From Poriferisodalis sp965116715 (lineage in GTDB: Bacteria > Actinomycetota > Acidimicrobiia > Acidimicrobiales > Poriferisodalaceae), in contig OZ220724.1 of assembly GCA_965116715.1 (NCBI GenBank), forward strand, positions 1,054,001 through 1,118,000: DNA of 64,000 bases. Direction: 5' to 3'. The notes under the pieces were generated by a model. It worked only from the letters and a program-made list of their open reading frames with translations. It had not been told where the DNA came from and did not search any database. This document shows, piece by piece, positions 59,856-64,000 of this stretch. Position 1 is the stretch's first letter; each line of letters starts with the position of its first letter. Position numbers and translations under genes: made by a program.

Positions 59856-60825
59856 GAAGCCGGGCGTCTCCCACCTCGGGGCCAAGCGAGCCCAGCGCAC
59901 CAAGGCGTCGGTGACGCGCATCATGCGCGGCGCCGAGTTCCCGCTGCGGGCGGCCGCAACCCCGCGAGGTCAGACACCGCTGCCGGTCAACGTGGGTGCG
60001 AACTACGACACCGACTGGGCTCGGCGCTTCCCCGCTCGGGTTGCCCGTCGGGTGGCGCGTGACACCATCGTGCGCGGGTTGGTGCGTTACTACGCCCAGC
60101 CGACGATCAAGGGAGTGGACCGGCTCAGCGAGCTCGACGGGCCGGCAGTGTTCGCTGCCAATCACCAGAGCCATGTCGATACGGCGGTCATCGCCACCTC
60201 CGTCCCCGAGCCGTGGTGCAACCGGTTGGTGGTCGGGGCCGCGGCCGACTACTTCTTCGGCAACCGAGCGTCGTCGGCGATCTCTGCGCTGTTTGTCGGA
60301 GCCATCCCCATCGAGCGGACCGCGCTCAACCGCCGCACGATCGACAAAGCGGTGACGCTGCTGCGCAATGGCTGGAGCTTGGTGATCTATCCCGAGGGCG
60401 GCCGTTCCCGTGACGGCTGGGGTCAGCAGTTCCGGCCTGGCGCAGCGTTCCTGGCCAAGCAGGCCGGGGTGCCGGTGGTGCCCGTGCACATCCGGGGCAC
60501 CTTCGACATCCTGCGCAAGGGTCGTGCGTGGCCCAGGCGCGCCCGATCGGTGATCAATTTCGGCCGCCCGCTGAACTTCGGCGAGGGCGAGAACAACCGC
60601 CGTTTCACGCGGCGGCTGCAGGCCGCCGTGGAGGGGCTTGCCGACGAGACCGCCACGGGGAATTGGTTCGCGGCCCGCCGGCGCCTGCACAGCGCTGACA
60701 GCCCCGGCCTCGAGGGGCCGTCGGCATCGGCGTGGCGTCGCCGCTGGGCGCTCACCGAGCCCACACCGCCCGACGGCGCCTCAGCCGATTCGGCAGCCTC
60801 GAAGCGTCGCTGGCCCTACGTGTAA
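59845..60825 (+). CDS. PlsC-like lysophospholipid acyltransferase
   Basis: 326 residues from ATG at 59845, overlapping the LarA-like gene by 11 bp. HX4D site in AANHQSHVDTAV (about 104-112), GAIPIERTALN, YPEGGRSRDGW and VPVVPVHIRGTF are the four acyltransferase blocks. It moves an acyl group from CoA or ACP to a lysolipid-like alcohol. The translational coupling to the reductase and LarA-like genes points to one lipid pathway. Confidence 0.88.
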   Translation: MSSEKPGVSHLGAKRAQRTKASVTRIMRGAEFPLRAAATPRGQTPLPVNVGANYDTDWARRFPARVARRVARDTIVRGLVRYYAQPTIKGVDRLSELDGPAVFAANHQSHVDTAVIATSVPEPWCNRLVVGAAADYFFGNRASSAISALFVGAIPIERTALNRRTIDKAVTLLRNGWSLVIYPEGGRSRDGWGQQFRPGAAFLAKQAGVPVVPVHIRGTFDILRKGRAWPRRARSVINFGRPLNFGEGENNRRFTRRLQAAVEGLADETATGNWFAARRRLHSADSPGLEGPSASAWRRRWALTEPTPPDGASADSAASKRRWPYV

Positions 60826-60866
60826 GTAGCCGCGCTGTTCGCAGAGCGGCTCGTATCGTTCGACAT

Positions 60867-62786
60867 ATGCAGTCGATGGCATCTGCCCACGGCGCGATGG
60901 GGCACGACCCGGCCGGCGTCGAGGGACGCCACATCGCACCGGGCACCGTCCGCCGGGCAGCGGCGCTGGCGCGGCCCTACCGGGCGATGCTGTCGGGATT
61001 TCTCACGGCGCAACTGCTCGGCGCGCTGGCGTTCCTGGTGCCGCCGATCCTGTTCGGGCGCATCATCGACGAGGCCATCCCGGCGGGTGACCGGTCGCAG
61101 CTCAACGTGCTCGCCGCGATCATCGTGGCGGCGGCGTTCTGCGAGGCCGGGCTGTCGTTCATCGAGCGCTGGTGGTCAGCACGCATCGGCGAGGGCCTGA
61201 TCTTCGACCTGCGAGTCAGCCTGTACGACCACGTGCAGCGAATGCCGGTCGCCTTCTTCACCCATGTGCAGACCGGATCGCTGATCAGCCGCATGAACAA
61301 CGACGTCATCGGCGCCCAGCGGGCGTTCACCGGCACGCTCAGCTCGGTGGTGTCCAACACGATCGTGCTCGCCACGACGCTGGTGGCCATGCTGGCGCTG
61401 GAGTGGCGCCTGACGCTGCTCGCACTGGCGCTGCTGCCGGTGTTCATTGCGCCGACTAAGCGAGTGGGCCGGCGCCTCCAGGCGCTGACCCGCCAAGGCA
61501 TGGAGCACAACGCCACGATGAACACCGTGATGACCGAGCGCCTGAATGTGGCCGGTGCGCTGCTCGTCAAGCTGTTCGGGCGCCATGACGTCGAGCGGGC
61601 GGGGTTCAGCCGCACGGCCCGGACCGTGCGCGACATCGGCGTGCGCAGCGCGCTGTACGGGCGGGCGTTCTTCATCGGCCTCAGCCTCGTGGGGGCGGTC
61701 GGCGCCGCGATGCTGTACTGGGTCGGCGCGCATCTGGTGATCTCGGGCGCGTTGACCGTCGGGACGCTGGTGGCCATGGGGCTGATGGTGGTGCGGATCT
61801 ACATGCCGCTGACCAGCCTGACGAACGCTCGGGTTGACGTGATGACGGCGCTGGTCTCGTTCGAGCGCGTGTTCGCGGTGCTCGATCTGCCCAACCCGAT
61901 CGCCGACCGCCCGGGTGCTGCTGCGATCGACAACGTGGACGGCCGGATCGAGCTGCAGGACGTGACCTTCACCTACCCCGTTGCCGACGACAGGATGCTG
62001 CTCGAGCTGGGCGGCGCGGCAGCGACGCCAGGGCAACACAGCGGCGCGGCAGCGACGCCAGGGCAATACAGCGAGGCTGCCTCGGGTCCGGTGCTCGACA
62101 GCGTGTCCGCGGCCATCGAGCCCGGCCAGACGGTTGCGCTCGTCGGGCCGTCGGGCGCCGGCAAGACGACGCTCGCTGCGCTCATAGCCCGGCTGTACGA
62201 CGTTGACGCCGGCTCGGTGTCCATCGACGGGCACGACGTGCGCGATGTCACGCAGCAATCGTTGCGGTCCCACATCGGGGTCGTGTCCCAGGACCCGCAC
62301 CTGTTCCACGACTCCATCGCGGCGAACCTGCGCTATGCCCGCCCGGGTGCCACCGACGAGGAGCTCGCCGACGTCTGCCGGGCAGCGCACATCGACGAGC
62401 TGATCGAGAGCCTGCCCGACGGCTGGGACACCGTGGTGGGCGAGCGCGGCTACCGGCTCTCTGGCGGCGAGAAGCAGCGTCTGGCCATTGCGCGGGTGCT
62501 GTTGAAGCGTCCGGCGATTGTGGTGCTCGACGAGGCCACGAGTCACCTGGATAGCGAGAACGAGGCGCTGGTGCAGAGCGCGCTCGCAACTGCGCTGGCC
62601 GGCCGCACAGCGGTGGTTATCGCGCATCGGCTCTCGACGATCACCGACGCCGATCAGATCCTGGTGCTCGATCGCGGCCGCCTCGTCGAGCAGGGTCGCC
62701 ATCACGATCTGGTGGCCGCACATGGCCTCTACGCCGACCTGTATCGCACGCTCGTGGGCACGGATGAACCCGCTGGTGTTGCCTGA
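60867..62786 (+). CDS. ABC exporter, fused permease and ATPase
   Basis: 639 residues from ATG at 60867. Six-helix exporter domain (FLTAQLLGALAFLVPPILF onward), then the ATPase: VALVGPSGAGKTTLAALIA (Walker A), LSGGEKQRLAIARVLL (signature), IVVLDEATSHLD (Walker B) and VIAHRLSTI (switch His). Half-transporter of the MsbA/lipid-A-like class that works as a dimer. Between the first ATPase strand and Walker A is an exact duplication of ten residues (AATPGQ(H/Y)SGA-type). Likely exports a lipid or peptide made by neighbours (inference). Confidence 0.93.
   Translation: MQSMASAHGAMGHDPAGVEGRHIAPGTVRRAAALARPYRAMLSGFLTAQLLGALAFLVPPILFGRIIDEAIPAGDRSQLNVLAAIIVAAAFCEAGLSFIERWWSARIGEGLIFDLRVSLYDHVQRMPVAFFTHVQTGSLISRMNNDVIGAQRAFTGTLSSVVSNTIVLATTLVAMLALEWRLTLLALALLPVFIAPTKRVGRRLQALTRQGMEHNATMNTVMTERLNVAGALLVKLFGRHDVERAGFSRTARTVRDIGVRSALYGRAFFIGLSLVGAVGAAMLYWVGAHLVISGALTVGTLVAMGLMVVRIYMPLTSLTNARVDVMTALVSFERVFAVLDLPNPIADRPGAAAIDNVDGRIELQDVTFTYPVADDRMLLELGGAAATPGQHSGAAATPGQYSEAASGPVLDSVSAAIEPGQTVALVGPSGAGKTTLAALIARLYDVDAGSVSIDGHDVRDVTQQSLRSHIGVVSQDPHLFHDSIAANLRYARPGATDEELADVCRAAHIDELIESLPDGWDTVVGERGYRLSGGEKQRLAIARVLLKRPAIVVLDEATSHLDSENEALVQSALATALAGRTAVVIAHRLSTITDADQILVLDRGRLVEQGRHHDLVAAHGLYADLYRTLVGTDEPAGVA
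62011..62070 (+). repeat. Two 30-bp tandem repeats inside the ABC exporter
   Basis: 62011-62040 and 62041-62070 differ by one base (C/T). They add ten residues each in frame, placed in the loop before the Walker A strand, so the length could vary without loss of function. Confidence 0.9.
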
Positions 62787-63663
62787 CATCCCGTCCGCAC
62801 GCTGGCGACGCTGCCGGTGGACCGTCGCGGCGCTCACGTTCGGTCTCGCATCCCTGCTGGCACCGAGCGCTCTCGGGGCCACGATCACCGAGACCCACGC
62901 CTGGGTCGACGGACCGGTCATCGGGCCATGGGCACCCTCGACACTCATCGACGAACCCAAGTCCCGCTGGCAGGAACCGCCGCCCGCCGGCGTCGATTCG
63001 CTGGCCTTCCCACACTTCACCGGACCGGAGTTCAACGAGCTGTTCACCACGGCAGCACTGCCGAATCTGTCGTCGATCTCGGCCACGCCAGCGATCACCG
63101 AGTCGGCAGAGATGGACGAGCAGATCCGTGCAGAAGCCATCGAACGCGGCTACCAGCGCCGGTCGCTGCCGGCGAACTACGCGCTGATGCGCCTGATCGA
63201 TGACGGCCTCGCGCTGCAGCGTCCCGCCGCTGCTGCCTGGCTGGCCCTGCAACAGGACGCTGCCGACCACGGCTTCGGGCTGGAGTTGAAGTCCGCCTAC
63301 CGGGGGCATCGGTACCAGCGAGAAGTGTTCCTGCGCCCGCTCGCAGCGCCGTACGAGTTTGAAGACCTTGCAGAGCGCTTGGAGATGTCGGCGCCTCCGG
63401 GCTACTCCAAGCACCACACGGGGTACGCCATCGACATCGGCCAAGTCGGGCACTTTCACTTCGGCTCCTCGCCCGCCTATGAGTGGATCTCGGCCGACAA
63501 CTTCGCCAATGCCAAGAAGCACGGCTGGATCCCGAGCTACCCGCCCGACGGCGGCCGTCAGGGCCCGGTGCCCGAACCGTGGGAGTTCACCTATGTCGGC
63601 GTCGAGGCGATCCTGTGCTTCCACCAGCCTCCCGCCGGCGACGATCCCCTCTGCAACGACTGA
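62764..63663 (+). CDS. M15 (VanY-like) D,D-carboxypeptidase homologue
   Basis: 299 residues from ATG at 62764, overlapping the ABC gene by 23 bp. A basic start and hydrophobic span (WTVAALTFGLASLLAPSALG) form a signal or anchor. The zinc motif is SKHHTGYAIDI (His and Asp ligands) and SAYRGHRYQREVF precedes it. The usual EPWH, whose His is the third ligand, is EPWEFTYVG here (about 271-278), so the metal site is altered. It may trim wall peptides or have lost activity and bind them. Confidence 0.85.
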   Translation: MNPLVLPDIPSARWRRCRWTVAALTFGLASLLAPSALGATITETHAWVDGPVIGPWAPSTLIDEPKSRWQEPPPAGVDSLAFPHFTGPEFNELFTTAALPNLSSISATPAITESAEMDEQIRAEAIERGYQRRSLPANYALMRLIDDGLALQRPAAAAWLALQQDAADHGFGLELKSAYRGHRYQREVFLRPLAAPYEFEDLAERLEMSAPPGYSKHHTGYAIDIGQVGHFHFGSSPAYEWISADNFANAKKHGWIPSYPPDGGRQGPVPEPWEFTYVGVEAILCFHQPPAGDDPLCND

Positions 63664-63720
63664 CTCATGTAGAGGTGGCGGCCCGGGAGCGGCGGCAGGT
63701 GGGCGAGTAGCGTCTTGCGG

Positions 63721-64000
63721 ATGGCTGAGACTGCAACCGAGCGGCGTGAGATCGATCCTGAGCTCCTGAAGAAGCTCGCCTTCCAGGTGTGGACCTACAA
63801 GAAGGGCGAGATGGTGTCGGCGATGCTGTACATCGGCGACCAACTCGGGCTGTTCACCGCACTCTCAGAGACGCAGCCCGCCACGAGCCACGATGTCGCG
63901 CAGGCGACGGGTCTCGATGAGCGGCTGGTGCGAGAGTGGCTGTACGGCGTGGCAGCGGCCCGACTGGTCGACCACGACGACGGTGCGTTCTCGATGTCGC
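63721..64000 (+). CDS. SAM-dependent methyltransferase, N-terminal part, cut by window edge
   Basis: 93 residues from ATG at 63721 to the right edge. The winged-helix dimerisation domain is visible: FQVWTYKKGEMVSAMLYIGD, LGLFTALSE, ATSHDVAQATGLDERLVREWL. The catalytic domain lies beyond the window. Related proteins methylate small molecules. Confidence 0.75.
   Translation, partial: MAETATERREIDPELLKKLAFQVWTYKKGEMVSAMLYIGDQLGLFTALSETQPATSHDVAQATGLDERLVREWLYGVAAARLVDHDDGAFSMS

Noticed and set aside
1..64000. Insertion sequences, integrases, prophage or CRISPR array
   Set aside because: No transposase or integrase motifs, no terminal inverted repeats and no regularly spaced repeats were found; the tRNA at 32210 shows no attachment-site repeat.

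Overview
The window is GC-rich, uses many GTG starts and has short intergenic gaps. It carries an actinobacterial-type LeuA behind a leucine attenuator, F420-type LLM oxidoreductases and a DUF403/circularly permuted ATP-grasp operon. This points to an actinobacterium, most likely an environmental heterotroph of the Acidimicrobiia type. That placement is inference from gene content; no rRNA is present.

Layout. 1-4 kb: two tandem, very similar double-domain CaiB/BaiF CoA-transferases (the first is cut by the left edge). 4-6.2 kb: two paralogous multi-pass membrane proteins. 6.2-15.1 kb: metabolic genes (a doubled polysaccharide-deacetylase-like protein, an NtaA-type flavin monooxygenase, a Nudix hydrolase, a DAO-family oxidase, an M24 peptidase and an acyl-CoA carboxylase carboxyltransferase subunit). 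Two convergent junctions here hold copies of the same ~101-bp hairpin-forming element. 15.1-18.6 kb: a transglutaminase/alpha-E/ATP-grasp operon. 18.7-31.2 kb: what appears to be a complete 4-hydroxybenzoate to protocatechuate 4,5-cleavage pathway (pobA, ligA, ligB, ligC, ligI, ligU, ligJ, ligK). It is interrupted by an AbiE-like toxin-antitoxin pair and an AAA-ATPase plus PD-(D/E)xK-like nuclease pair, and flanked by an RHH toxin-antitoxin pair. 31.2-39 kb: an alpha/beta hydrolase, tRNA-Val(CAC), a P450, a second PrpF-like isomerase, HicAB, an LLM oxidoreductase, an SDR and a sulfatase. 39.1-42.3 kb (all minus): a small defence island with a probable type II R-M pair, a zinc-ribbon protein and an Abi_C protein that looks frameshifted. 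42.4-49.2 kb: a VOC protein, a J-domain membrane protein, an SCP2-type thiolase, a less GC-rich islet with two unknown genes, and polyphosphate kinase. 49.2-51.9 kb: leucine leader peptide, attenuator, leuA and a hydrolase. 52-55.8 kb: membrane-anchored MurF-like ligase, Ddl and a Cys-repeat lipoprotein. 55.9-63.7 kb: a tightly packed set of fatty-acyl-reductase/HAD fusion, LarA-like protein, PlsC-like acyltransferase, ABC exporter and VanY-like peptidase. The right edge cuts a methyltransferase.

How it works together. The lig/pob genes would turn 4-hydroxybenzoate or protocatechuate into pyruvate and oxaloacetate, and the neighbouring P450, LLM, SDR and hydrolase genes could feed aromatics in. 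The 55.9-62.8 kb genes look like an uncharacterised lipid-building and export unit. Defence and addiction modules sit at several joints of the catabolic region. The strongest candidates for something undescribed are the ATPase/nuclease pair, the repeated hairpin element and the acyl-reductase/LarA/PlsC cluster.
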